Origin: Lujinxingia sediminis
Lineage (GTDB): Bacteria; Myxococcota_A; Bradymonadia; Bradymonadales; Bradymonadaceae
Assembly: GCF_004005565.1 (NCBI RefSeq)
Contig: NZ_SADD01000019.1
Location: 30,507 to 94,506 of the forward strand
Reading direction: 5' to 3'
Length of the DNA stretch: 64,000 nt
The notes under the pieces are model-generated. The model was not told the DNA's origin, made no database searches, and saw only the letters and a list, made by a program, of their open reading frames with translations. This document shows positions 24,235 through 33,427 of this stretch, piece by piece. The position numbers and the translations under genes were made by a program. Every line of letters begins with the position of its first letter. The stretch's first letter is position 1.

Positions 24235-27200
24235 TCATCCCACCAGCATCGCGGGCACCCTCAACACATAACCCTCCCCACGCTCCACGCCGATCAGCGA
24301 CTCGGCACACTGCCCATCGTCGAGCTCCTGGCGCAGCGCGCGCACCGTCACGTACACGCTGTTGGTGCTCGAAGGCGGGCTGAAAGAGCGTTGCCACACC
24401 CCCTCAAAAAGCGCCTCCATAGGCACCCGCTCCGGTTGGCGCTCTGCCAGAAAGCAGAGCATCGCAAACCCCATCGTATCCGCCCCCAGCTCGTGGTAGC
24501 GCTCCCCCGCGTAGACCACGCCGCGCCCCCGATCGATAAGCAGTTCTCCGTTGACACGCCAACGCTCCACGATCGTCAGCCAGCGCATAAGCGTTCGGGA
24601 GAGCACCCTCTCTGGATCCAGATCCAGCGCTCCGCTCCTCTGCAAGGCCTCCCAGTAGCGGAGCTGCTCGACCACCTGCGCCGAAGAAAGACTCCGCCAG
24701 AAGGCCAGCATCTCGGCGCGCTGCGTGGGCAGGGCCTCCGAACCCAGCGCCAGATAGAGCAGCCCACGCACCATGCCAAAGAGGCTTCCGGCAAGCGTCA
24801 ACTCCTGGCTTTGGACCAGCTCGCGGCGGCAGGCCAGCGTGTCGCCCTGAGCCAGAGCCCGCCACGCCCGGGCCACCGCCCCAAGCTCCGGATACGCTTC
24901 GATCTCCCGGGGCAGCGGCCCGCTCGGATGCGTGAGGACCTCCTCCCAACACTCCCGCCAGCGCATCAGCCACCGGCCCCCTCGCTCATCGCGCGGCAAG
25001 AGCGTCGGTGCCCCTGCGGTGTCCGGGGCCCCCGCCTCGATATGTGCCCACATGCTCAGATCGCCGCCCAGGCCAGCCAGCGCCCTCAGCGCCTCGGGTG
25101 CCTCCTCCGGCGCGCTCTCCCGAGCCGCCGGCGAACCCAAAATCGCCACCAGCTCTCGCGCCGGTCCGACCTCGCCACCCTCCATAAGCAGCGGCGCATA
25201 CGAGCGCAGCACGCGCCAGAGCGCGTGCATGCTGCCCGACACCTGATGCTGGTGCACGGCCTCCGCAAACCTCTCCCGCGCCACAGCCCTCTCCCCGGAA
25301 CGCAGCGCGTGCACCGCCTCGGCAAAGCTCAACTCCGCCTGATAATACGCCCAGTAGCTGGCCGCCGGCGTCCGGGCCAGCTCCGCGCGATCAGGCGGAT
25401 CTTCCTCGCCAAGCATCAGCGAGATGAGGCACTCGGCCACCTCCACCATCTTCAGATTTCGCACATCACCAAAGCGCACATAAAGCGCACCGGAACGGCG
25501 CAGCACCTCGCGCGCATGGTCATAGCGCTCCAACTCAAAATACATCGTCCCCAACACATGAAGGGCCTCCGCCTGGGCCAGCTCCAGCCCCGGCACCGCC
25601 AGACGCTCCACCGCATCGGAAACCTGATAGAGGGCCGCCTCCGGCTCGCCAGTAAAACACAGGCACATCCCCTGCCAGCTGCGCAATAACTCCAACGTCC
25701 AGATGTCAGCTCCAGCGGTGTAGATGCCCTCTTCAAGTACCGAAAGCGCGCTGCGGAAGGCCCCCCGCTCCATCAGCACCCGCGCCAGCGTCAGGCATGC
25801 AAACGCATAAAGGGGATCCTCACGGTCGAGGCTGGCAATGAAGTCCCGCAACGCCTCGATCGCCTCGTCGGCACAGCCTTCGTTGGCCGCCATGGTCTGA
25901 GCCCAGAGGAAGGCTCGTTTGCCTGTCTCGTGTTTGCGCAATCGGAGCAGGCTGCGCAGCAGCTTATCTCCCTCGGCCACGCGCCCCACCCTTCTCAGGA
26001 GCTGTCCCAGGCGCAGGCGCACCTCGGGGATCGCGCGCAGCACCCAGTCTGGCGCGCGCTGAAGGCAGGCCTGCGCCTCCAACGCGTAGCGCCGCGCGCT
26101 CAGCTGGCGAGAGGCCTTATGAATCCGGCTACAGAGCTCCTCAAAGCTCCGGGTCTGCTCCTCATTCAGCTCTTCCTCCACCAGCGCCGGGTCTGCGCAG
26201 ACCAGCGCAAAAGCCCGAAGCAGCACCAACACATCCTCGGCAAAGGCGTAGCCCCCGGGGGCAAGGCGCTCGCGCGCCTCAAAATCATCAAGCACCACCT
26301 GTAAGAGCCGCCAGTGCTGCGCATGGGTCAACGCTGGCGCCTCCAACCTCGCCAGGAGCGAGGTAGCCAGGCGCACCTGGTCGAGTTCCTCCACCAAAAG
26401 CCCCTGCTCCAGCGCCCGGCGTACCTCGTCCCGATCGATATGACGCCAGAATGCCCGGGCATAAAGCGCTCGTTTCAGCGCCGCCATCCCGGCCAGCAGA
26501 GCCAGCTCTCCGGGCTCCATCGCCTGCACCAACTCCCGGCCCAGGGCCTCGCCAAGCGCCTCGGAGAGTCGCTCAATCTCGGCCTCTTCCGGCGGCTCCT
26601 GCCCCGGGGGACGCGCCACCAACGCCGCCGCCACCGAGAGCGCGTGGCCCGGGTGTCCGACGCTACAAGCCCCGGCCGGGTAACGCCCCACAAGCTCCTG
26701 GCGACCTCGCCGGATCACATAGGCATCGACCAGCGCGCGCTCTTGCTCCACATGCCACGCCTCACAGGCGATCACCTCCAGGCGCACCACCTCCCCGACC
26801 GGCAAAAACACCCGGGGAGCCCCCCGGGCTACCACCCCGGCACAGGCCCGCCGCTCCAACAACCTCAGCGGCCCGAACGCGCGAACCTCGGGCGGCATCC
26901 ACTCCCATCCCTCCAGAATGACCCGCCTTCCGGCGACCTGTGCGCACCAGGCCTCCCACACCACCCGGGCGTCTTCGCCGCCCACCCCAATCCCCGTAGG
27001 AGGAGGCTCCCCCACCGCTTCAAAAAGCGCCCCCGCCCAGCGGCGCCGCGTCAGCTCCTCCCACCGCTCCCCGGGCGCGAGCGCTGGCAACGCCACCACC
27101 TGCACCCGGGCCCCGGTCGCGTGCAACGCGTCCCGCAACATCTGGCTCTTACCGCTACCGGCCACCCCATGGAGCCAAAAAGGATGGTCCTCGCGCAGAC

Positions 27201-27264
27201 TCCATTCCAGCCGCGCTCTGCTCTCCACAGCCTTCACCCGACCTCCAAACGCCACACACCTCAT
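24235..27264 (-). CDS. STAND/LuxR-like regulator: P-loop NTPase, TPR region, C-terminal winged helix, 1009 aa
   Basis: Walker A GVAGSGKS is at residues 33-40. A long helical middle, consistent with TPR-like pairs (for example ALHVLGTMYFELERYDHA), spans about 300-850. The C-terminus, from about residue 905, looks like an OmpR-type winged helix (GADTMGFAMLCFLAERQPER, then VYVTVRALRQEL and GVERGEGYVL). The architecture, ATP switch plus repeat sensor plus DNA-binding domain, is typical of signal-integrating regulators, here with the DNA-binding domain last. It is monocistronic and convergent with the 294-aa lipoprotein gene. Target genes are unknown. Confidence 0.8.
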   Translation of the reverse strand: MRCVAFGGRVKAVESRARLEWSLREDHPFWLHGVAGSGKSQMLRDALHATGARVQVVALPALAPGERWEELTRRRWAGALFEAVGEPPPTGIGVGGEDARVVWEAWCAQVAGRRVILEGWEWMPPEVRAFGPLRLLERRACAGVVARGAPRVFLPVGEVVRLEVIACEAWHVEQERALVDAYVIRRGRQELVGRYPAGACSVGHPGHALSVAAALVARPPGQEPPEEAEIERLSEALGEALGRELVQAMEPGELALLAGMAALKRALYARAFWRHIDRDEVRRALEQGLLVEELDQVRLATSLLARLEAPALTHAQHWRLLQVVLDDFEARERLAPGGYAFAEDVLVLLRAFALVCADPALVEEELNEEQTRSFEELCSRIHKASRQLSARRYALEAQACLQRAPDWVLRAIPEVRLRLGQLLRRVGRVAEGDKLLRSLLRLRKHETGKRAFLWAQTMAANEGCADEAIEALRDFIASLDREDPLYAFACLTLARVLMERGAFRSALSVLEEGIYTAGADIWTLELLRSWQGMCLCFTGEPEAALYQVSDAVERLAVPGLELAQAEALHVLGTMYFELERYDHAREVLRRSGALYVRFGDVRNLKMVEVAECLISLMLGEEDPPDRAELARTPAASYWAYYQAELSFAEAVHALRSGERAVARERFAEAVHQHQVSGSMHALWRVLRSYAPLLMEGGEVGPARELVAILGSPAARESAPEEAPEALRALAGLGGDLSMWAHIEAGAPDTAGAPTLLPRDERGGRWLMRWRECWEEVLTHPSGPLPREIEAYPELGAVARAWRALAQGDTLACRRELVQSQELTLAGSLFGMVRGLLYLALGSEALPTQRAEMLAFWRSLSSAQVVEQLRYWEALQRSGALDLDPERVLSRTLMRWLTIVERWRVNGELLIDRGRGVVYAGERYHELGADTMGFAMLCFLAERQPERVPMEALFEGVWQRSFSPPSSTNSVYVTVRALRQELDDGQCAESLIGVERGEGYVLRVPAMLVG

Positions 27265-27371
27265 CGATAGATTAGCTTTACGCCAATCATCGTGAGGTGC
27301 GCGAGTCTCATGCGTTCAACAGCTCTCTGCGGGCCCCGGCAGCAGAGCACTCCGCTGCTGCCGGGGGGCTC

Positions 27372-28823
27372 TTAGAACCTCGCCTCAACCGCTGCAGCCT
27401 CCACCCGCACAAAGAAGGCTTTGACGATGCCTCCACGTTGTTTGCACTCCGACTCAAAGAGCGAGAACTCCTGATACGTGGCCCCCGGTCCGATATGATC
27501 GCCCTTCGGCATGCAGATGTAGATGGTCTTGCCATTCATATCTTTGCCGCCGACCACGTGAGCCATCTCCTCATGGCCCTCCGCACTGTCGACACGGCCC
27601 CCACGTCCCACGGTCATCGCCGCGGGCTCCACAAGCTCCGCACTCGTAAAGGTGCTCAACACCCGGCCAAACGAGCGATGGCAGCCAAAGCTAAAGGCCT
27701 CATAGGCATAAATGCTCGCGTCATGCCCCAGCGTGGCCCCGGTGGAACTGCAGATGTACTGCATACGCGAATCCGCCTCGGGCACGCTCACCCGCGCGCT
27801 CTTCTGCATCCGCACCACCACCTCGCCACCCTCGCGCAGGCAACGCGACTCAAAGCCGACAAAGGCCTCATAGCCCCGGGAGTGCGCCAGCGTGGTCGCA
27901 TTGCCCGTGCAGCTGTAGACCGCCTCACGGTGCATATCGGTGCCGGGCATAAACTCCAGCTTCGACATCAACCCGGAGTCCGCCGCCTGGCAGGCCGCGG
28001 CAAAGGCGCGCTGCTCCTCGGCACCCCGCCCCATCGAGATCACCTGCGGACGGGTGGAACAGGTCAACACCGCGCCCTCTCGTCTGCGCGGCGAGTGCCC
28101 GCTCAGCAGCTCGCCACAGACCGGGTTACCGGAGGCGCTTCCACCGGCCAGCTCATGCATAAAGTCATGGCCCACGCCCACGCCAACCGTCCCGCCCGTG
28201 CCCCCATCGGAGATCCCCAGGCAGGTCTCGCGCCAGGTGGCGTACTCCCCCTCGCCGCCGGGCAAACGGAAGGCATCGAGATCGGCGCCGGTGTTGCACG
28301 CCGCCCAGGTAGCGCCGTCGTAGCGGAAGTTGGTGATCGGCGGTCGCGTCTTAGGCGTGCCGCCTCCCTGGCCCGGCTTGTCGGTGCCCGAGAGCACCGA
28401 TTTGCTCAGCGCCCCGTTGACGCATTCGCGCAGCTGCGCGGCGCTGGCGGCCACCGGCTCGGCCTCGCCATCGCTCCCCTCGCTCAAGCCCCCCATGCAC
28501 TGATGCACCCAGCCCATCACATCGGCATCAAACGTGACATGCAATGGGGCCAGATCGGCGCCGGTATGGCACTCCAGAAAATAGTTATCATTGGCGTCAT
28601 AATACTCGCTGATCGGCTCGCCGATCCCGGCGAACTCCTCCCCGCGAGAGGTCTGCGGACCGGCACCGATCGCGCTGCTCTCCAGCGATGCCGAAGCCTC
28701 GCCATAGTCCACAAACTCGCTCTCGGCCTGACCGCAGGCTCCCCCGACGACCGCCAGCCCCAACAGGCTCAGCGTCGCACAGGCTCGGCTCCATCGCTTC
28801 GATCGTCCATCATATGTCATCAT
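27372..28823 (-). CDS. Lipoprotein with at least five tandem Cys-pair modules, 483 aa
   Basis: The start at 28823 follows AAGGAG by six bases. The lipobox is VVGGAC. The mature protein carries modules with a Cys near the start and another ~25 residues later: CHTGADLAPL...HQC, CNTGADLDAF...ETC, CTGNATTLAH...SRC, CSSTGATLGH...GC and CMPKGDHIGP...SEC. The last three share the pattern Y-(I/S)-C...YEAF-x-FE-x-x-C-x-x-x-GG. Each probably forms one disulfide in an exported repeat fold. I do not recognise the family. It is anchored at the envelope. Confidence 0.7.
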   Translation of the reverse strand: MMTYDGRSKRWSRACATLSLLGLAVVGGACGQAESEFVDYGEASASLESSAIGAGPQTSRGEEFAGIGEPISEYYDANDNYFLECHTGADLAPLHVTFDADVMGWVHQCMGGLSEGSDGEAEPVAASAAQLRECVNGALSKSVLSGTDKPGQGGGTPKTRPPITNFRYDGATWAACNTGADLDAFRLPGGEGEYATWRETCLGISDGGTGGTVGVGVGHDFMHELAGGSASGNPVCGELLSGHSPRRREGAVLTCSTRPQVISMGRGAEEQRAFAAACQAADSGLMSKLEFMPGTDMHREAVYSCTGNATTLAHSRGYEAFVGFESRCLREGGEVVVRMQKSARVSVPEADSRMQYICSSTGATLGHDASIYAYEAFSFGCHRSFGRVLSTFTSAELVEPAAMTVGRGGRVDSAEGHEEMAHVVGGKDMNGKTIYICMPKGDHIGPGATYQEFSLFESECKQRGGIVKAFFVRVEAAAVEARF

Positions 28824-28918
28824 CTTCATCTCCTTAGTCTCATGCACTCAACGTGTTCGCGTGATTGATTCCTCGCGGCCCGAGCCCCACCGGAGGGCAG
28901 CAGGCCCGAGGCCAGGCC

Positions 28919-30043
28919 TCATTGCCCGTCGCCAGCGATCGTCACCTCCAGCTCCAGCTCTTCGACGCACCAGCTCCCTCCCCCCTCCACCAGCGTGGTG
29001 TGGTAGGTGACCGGATCGATGGTCACCTCCGCCAGCTTCGCCTGACGCAGCGTGGCCTCGAAACGCTCTCCCTCCGCGTACGCTCCATCCACCGCGCCGG
29101 CGCTCACGATCTCCAGCTCACCGCTGCCGGCGATAAAGGTGCGCCTGCAATTGGCCCCCTCGCACCCGGCATAGATCAGCAAACAGCGCTCACAGCTGGC
29201 GTAGTTGTAGTCGTCCAGCGCGTAGGTCCCCACCGGCAGAGCACCCTCGGTGGCGCCGTAGAGCTGCAGCGAAAGCACGTTCTGCGGCGTCGACTCGCCA
29301 GAGAAGAGCTCCACAATCAACGAGCCGGAATCGACGATGGTGCCCGCCCTCAGCGTGACATCCTCCTCAAACCCGGACTCGTCGCAGCTGATCGCGTCGG
29401 GGAAGTCCGCCATCGGCATCGAGCTCGCCATCAACTCCAGGCTCTCCAGACACCAGCTCAGCCCCTCTTCCACCGGCACAAAGGTGCCCTCGCTCAGCGC
29501 CACCTCCACCAACTCCAGATCCTGAAGCTCGGCCTCAAACGCCCCGCCCTCCTGCGAATCCCAGGCGGAAATCTCCAGGGTGCCCCCCACCGCCATAAAG
29601 AAGGCCTCGCAGCCCGCTGGCGAACACCCCTCGGCCAGCAAAAGGGAGTTGGCCTGATCGCGGAGCGCCGCGTCCTCAAAGGTATAGGTGCCAGCCTGCT
29701 GCGCGCCGCCCTCGGCCGAGAGCTTCAACGAGAGCATCTGCGTGAGCTCCTCGGCCACCAACGACCAGCCCGACGCCCCCTCCACAATCTGCAGGTCCTG
29801 ACTCAGCTCAAAGCCCTCCAGATCGCAGCCCGGCACCTCCACATCGCCGGTATCGCCGCCGTCCGGGGCTTCGGCGTCAGGCTCTCCGGCATCGCTCTCC
29901 CCGCTATCTGGCTCCTGGCTGGCATCCACCTCGGTCTGGAGATCGCCCCCCGGGGCGGGCTCGCCATCACAGGCCAGAAGCCCGAGCGCGGCGACCAGGA
30001 AGAACGATCCGAACAGGGAATGTCGTGCTACGTCGTGCGTCAT
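28919..30043 (-). CDS. Lipoprotein with acidic linker and two copies of a beta-rich domain, 374 aa
   Basis: The start at 30043 (MTHDVARHSL) has GAGAGG upstream. The lipobox ALGLLAC precedes a linker of DAGEPDAEAPDGGD type. Two ~150-residue repeats follow. Both contain GTYTFEDAA / GTYALDDYN, then GTLEISAWD / GELEIVSAG, then FEAELQDLELVEV / FEATLRQAKLAEV, and end LSWCLESLEL / GSWCVEELEL. The same strand pattern recurs in the Cys-rich lipoprotein pair at 43646-46114. It is likely a surface or periplasmic protein; role unknown. Confidence 0.75.
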   Translation of the reverse strand: MTHDVARHSLFGSFFLVAALGLLACDGEPAPGGDLQTEVDASQEPDSGESDAGEPDAEAPDGGDTGDVEVPGCDLEGFELSQDLQIVEGASGWSLVAEELTQMLSLKLSAEGGAQQAGTYTFEDAALRDQANSLLLAEGCSPAGCEAFFMAVGGTLEISAWDSQEGGAFEAELQDLELVEVALSEGTFVPVEEGLSWCLESLELMASSMPMADFPDAISCDESGFEEDVTLRAGTIVDSGSLIVELFSGESTPQNVLSLQLYGATEGALPVGTYALDDYNYASCERCLLIYAGCEGANCRRTFIAGSGELEIVSAGAVDGAYAEGERFEATLRQAKLAEVTIDPVTYHTTLVEGGGSWCVEELELEVTIAGDGQ

Positions 30044-30322
30044 CAAAAGTCCTCTCATCAGTCCCTCGTCTCAAGACATGCGCTTCATCAAGAGCACCAG
30101 ACTGAAAGGAAGCGGAAACGCACTCAACTTAAAGAACCTAAAACCCCAAAACCCCTTTCATTTCAACACCATGCAAGACACCCCACAGATCCAACCACAG
30201 GCACGACGCTATGAGCAGAAGGTGACGCTGATGGATGCGAGATTAAGCGTGACGAAGCCGGGCAAGGCGCAAAACGCTGGCGGGTGCTTCGGCGCCTCAT
30301 GTTCATGGTAAAACCGACGCAC

Positions 30323-30793
30323 CGAAGCACTCGACGAGCACCACCAGAGTTGAACCCCCTCGCCGAAGCGCTCGACGAGCACCACCCGAGTTGAACCCCC
30401 TCGCCGAAGCGCTCGTCGACCCCTCCGCCCACTCAACCCCATGTGACGAAGCGCTCATCGACCCCTCCACCCACTCAACCCCATGTGCCGAAGCGCTCGA
30501 CGACCCCTCCGCCCACTCAACCCCATGTGCCGAAGCGCTCGTCGACCCCTCCGCCCACTCAACCCCATGTGACGAAGCGCTCGACGACCCCTGCGCCGCT
30601 TACACCCACCCTGGCGAAGGCTTCGGCGTGGCTTCTTTCACTGGCGAGACACACGTCGAGCGCTTCGACATGGTTTCTTTTAGGGTGGCAAAGGTCGCCG
30701 AGCGCTTCGGCAACGCACGTTCACGCGGCGAGTAGCTGGCCGAGCGCTTCGACACAAGAGGTGCTCGGCCAGCGAGGTATGTCGAGCGCTTCG
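30323..30793. repeat. 41/42-bp-periodic array of CGAAGCGCTCG motifs with in-phase orientation switch, twelve units
   Basis: CGAAGC-type motifs start at 30323, 30364, 30405, 30447, 30489, 30531, 30573 and 30615. The complement form CGAGCGCTTCG then starts at 30657, 30699, 30741 and 30783. Spacing is 41, 41, then 42 throughout, including across the orientation change. The unit at 30615 (CGAAGGCTTCGGCG) is nearly palindromic. The region from 30044 to 30322 and the rest of 30794-30838 hold no gene that I can support. Confidence 0.9.
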
Positions 30794-30838
30794 GCAACAC
30801 ACGTGTAGGCTCGCTCCGCCCCCATGCCCCTTGAGGCA

Positions 30839-31516
30839 TCACCACACGGCGTTATTCGACACGCTGACCACGACCTCCTCGCCAGCCTCACCTTCCTGCG
30901 TGGTTTCCACGGGAAACTGACGCGCGCGGGAGTCGATCTTCGCGGCCACATCAATGCTGGTGTTGATGAATGTTAAGAGGTCTCCAAATGACACGAAGAG
31001 GTGCCCACGGCTGCGTCGCAACTCGCCATGGCGAAGCGTGAGGTTATCGCCGGCGGCCTGAACCCGCTCCATAACAAGGCGTACCTCCGGATCGTCGGCG
31101 AGCCAGCGGGTGATACCGACGTCGTTCCGACGAAAGGCGGCCGCAAAACTCTTTGTCGTCGCTTTCCAGGCCCCAATCTCATGGGCGTAGGGCTCGCGCG
31201 GGTCCATCCAGACCTCGCCAAGCGCGGGCTCCAGCGCCTTCACAACACATGTGGTCACGTAATGGATGTCGGCATAGCGCCCCTGGTCCATCCTGAAAGT
31301 TTCCGTACTCACCTGCACGTCATAGCCGCGATACCCCCCCTCCAACTGCTGAGCAGCAACGCCTCGATCCCAGAAGTGAAGGCCGCAATGATCGGCGACC
31401 TCCCGCCAGGCCGACGCGCTCTTCTCCCAATGACGCCACTTCAAAAACGTCGCGAGGCATACAAGCAGGAGCAACGCGAGAATTGCGATGAATTCGACCG
31501 ATTCCAACCCTTCCAA
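30839..31516 (-). CDS. Single-pass membrane protein of unknown function, 225 aa
   Basis: One N-terminal transmembrane helix (FIAILALLLLVCLATFL) is followed by a soluble domain rich in charged residues (WREVADHCGLHFWDRGVAAQ, then DDPEVRLVMERVQAAGD). The pattern is consistent with an inner-membrane protein whose domain is cytoplasmic or periplasmic; orientation cannot be fixed. I do not recognise the family. The 42-bp array lies just downstream of its stop. Confidence 0.6.
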   Translation of the reverse strand: MEGLESVEFIAILALLLLVCLATFLKWRHWEKSASAWREVADHCGLHFWDRGVAAQQLEGGYRGYDVQVSTETFRMDQGRYADIHYVTTCVVKALEPALGEVWMDPREPYAHEIGAWKATTKSFAAAFRRNDVGITRWLADDPEVRLVMERVQAAGDNLTLRHGELRRSRGHLFVSFGDLLTFINTSIDVAAKIDSRARQFPVETTQEGEAGEEVVVSVSNNAVW

Positions 31517-31885
31517 TGTTCACCTCCAAACCCCGTAGAACGCCCTGAGGCCATGTTGACGCCTTTGGATGCGAGATATCCGCCACGCTACAGGTAGCAC
31601 TCCCCTCTTACCTTCAACCCGCGCCTGACGAGCCCATCCTGATGTCTTCCGATCGGGATGACTCTACGACAGAGCTCAAGCTGCTGACCACCGCTCTGCG
31701 CCCCCCATCGCCGAGCTCTCCGCCTCGGCGCGCGCCACGCCGGATGTCATACCCGGTGGCACCGACCACGGCTCACGGCGTATACTTGAACATACGCGGT
31801 CTCCGGCCGATCGCATCGTCTCGAAGCGCCTGCTGCAGGCACTCTCGGACGACTCGTGTTCATCGTAGCGTTGCAGGAGTTTCTT
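31517..31885. other. Intergenic leader region with a short inverted repeat
   Basis: No gene was supported. GCGTAT (31778-31783) and ATACGC (31792-31797) form a perfect 6-bp inverted repeat around eight bases, about 90 bases before the next start. It could be an operator or an RNA hairpin. Confidence 0.4.
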
Positions 31886-33202
31886 ATGTCTCGACGTGTT
31901 TTGTTTCTCGCTCTCATCCTCACCATCGCCGCCTGCGGCTCTCCCGAAGACGACACACCGGACCCCACCGATCGTGATGCAGGAGCCGACGTCGACGCCG
32001 ATGCCGATACCGACGTTCCCGATACCGACGCTCCCGATGCCGACGTCGACCCCGACGCCGACGCCGAGCCCGACGATCATGTACGTGTCGAGCGCCAGGT
32101 GCTCACCGAGGCCCGCGATGAGGTGCGCATCGCCGAGGTGCTCGCCACACAACCCGGCTGGGTGGCGATCTACGCGCTCGACAACCCCGACGATCTCAGC
32201 AGCGCCGGGGAGCTTCTGGGCAGCGTGGCGGTCGATGCAGGTGAGTCGAGCGATGTGAGCGTGAGCCTGACGCGCGAGCTCGAAGACGGGGAGTGGCTGC
32301 TGGCGAGACTTCATCGCGAGGCCCCCGAAGATGGCGTCTTTGGCTACGATGCCAGCGCCGACACCCCCGACGATCCTCCCGCGCTCGACGCCGATGGCCA
32401 GCCCGTCGCCGCGGCGGTGGAGGTGCGCATCCCCTCGGCCGGCCTCCAGGCCGACGACCATACCCTCGAATTTTCCACCCGCGTCCGCATCACCATGGTC
32501 AGCAGCGCTCGCCACGCACTCATCGCCATCGCCGACGCCGACGAGGAAACGCTCGCGACCGCTCCCCTGGCACCCGGGCTTTTTGAAGCGCTGCCTCTGA
32601 CCTTAAGCCGCCCCATCGCCACCCCGGGTGAGACCCTGTACGTCTACCTCTTTGAGGATGTCGACGAAAACGGCGTACTCGATGCGAGCATCGATACGCT
32701 CCAGACCGACGCCGGCGGTGCGCCCCTTGTGCTGAACTTCGAGGTCACCCACGCCGACCCGGCCGACCCGGCCCCGGCGGTGCGTTTTGAGATGGCCTCC
32801 CTCGGCACCACCGCCTACCTCTTTGAAAGCGCCGAGCCCGCCGAGTTCACCGACGCCATCAGCGACGTGCAAGCCTGGAACCCCACCGTGACGCTCAAGC
32901 GGGGCTGGCGCTACGAGATCAACAACCAGGGCATCAACGTCCACCCCTTCGATCTCCTGGATCTGGGCGATACCCGCGCCGGCGACGTGGTGCTGGCCTC
33001 CCAGGGGCGCAACATCGACCCCGCTCCCGAAGCCGACCCACAGGTGGCCTGGGTCGATGAAGGCCCCATCATGCGCTTTACCGTCGCCGGCACGCTCGCC
33101 GGCGAGGCCCCGGGCAACCCCAACACCCCCACGCTGAACGGGTATCGCTGCGCGGTGACCGGTCATGCCGAGATGCGCGGGGCGTTTATCATCGAAGACT
33201 GA
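31886..33202 (+). CDS. Lipoprotein with DUF7282-like repeats and a C-terminal cupredoxin-like copper site, 438 aa
   Basis: The start at 31886 follows GCAGGAG. The lipobox TIAAC precedes a DADADTDVPD linker. Two ~110-residue domains (EVLATQPGWVAIYALDNPDD; VSSARHALIAIADADEET) resemble DUF7282 repeats known mostly from haloarchaea. The last ~110 residues look like a cupredoxin: LKRGWRYEINNQGINVHPF and then YRCAVTGHAEMRG. His (HPF), Cys, His and Met (C-x4-H-x2-M) are spaced like type 1 copper ligands. A periplasmic electron-transfer or copper-binding role is inferred. Confidence 0.65.
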   Translation: MSRRVLFLALILTIAACGSPEDDTPDPTDRDAGADVDADADTDVPDTDAPDADVDPDADAEPDDHVRVERQVLTEARDEVRIAEVLATQPGWVAIYALDNPDDLSSAGELLGSVAVDAGESSDVSVSLTRELEDGEWLLARLHREAPEDGVFGYDASADTPDDPPALDADGQPVAAAVEVRIPSAGLQADDHTLEFSTRVRITMVSSARHALIAIADADEETLATAPLAPGLFEALPLTLSRPIATPGETLYVYLFEDVDENGVLDASIDTLQTDAGGAPLVLNFEVTHADPADPAPAVRFEMASLGTTAYLFESAEPAEFTDAISDVQAWNPTVTLKRGWRYEINNQGINVHPFDLLDLGDTRAGDVVLASQGRNIDPAPEADPQVAWVDEGPIMRFTVAGTLAGEAPGNPNTPTLNGYRCAVTGHAEMRGAFIIED

Positions 33203-33379
33203 CCCCCGGTCTCATGCGCCGATCGCCGCGAAAATACGCGGCGATCGGCGCAAACACACGCGACACCCTGCCTCACCATCCCTCCCTCGCATCCTGCGAC
33301 CACCGGCGCGCTTTTCTTCCGCTTTTTGCTTGCCAACCCTCTCGCCATCCTCTACCTATCCCTCTCGTACGCGTGTTTA

Positions 33380-33400
33380 TGAAAATCAATTTCATTTTCA
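33380..33400. promoter_or_regulatory. Candidate Fur box
   Basis: TGAAAAT and ATTTTCA form perfect 7-bp inverted arms around seven bases. The internal TGAAAATCAATTTCA also gives a near 7-1-7 half. It sits 27 bases upstream of the iron-cassette lipoprotein start, where a repressor would block transcription. Fur identity is inferred from the motif type and the downstream genes. Confidence 0.6.
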
Positions 33401-33427
33401 ACCTCGCCCCAACGACAGGCAATTCGT

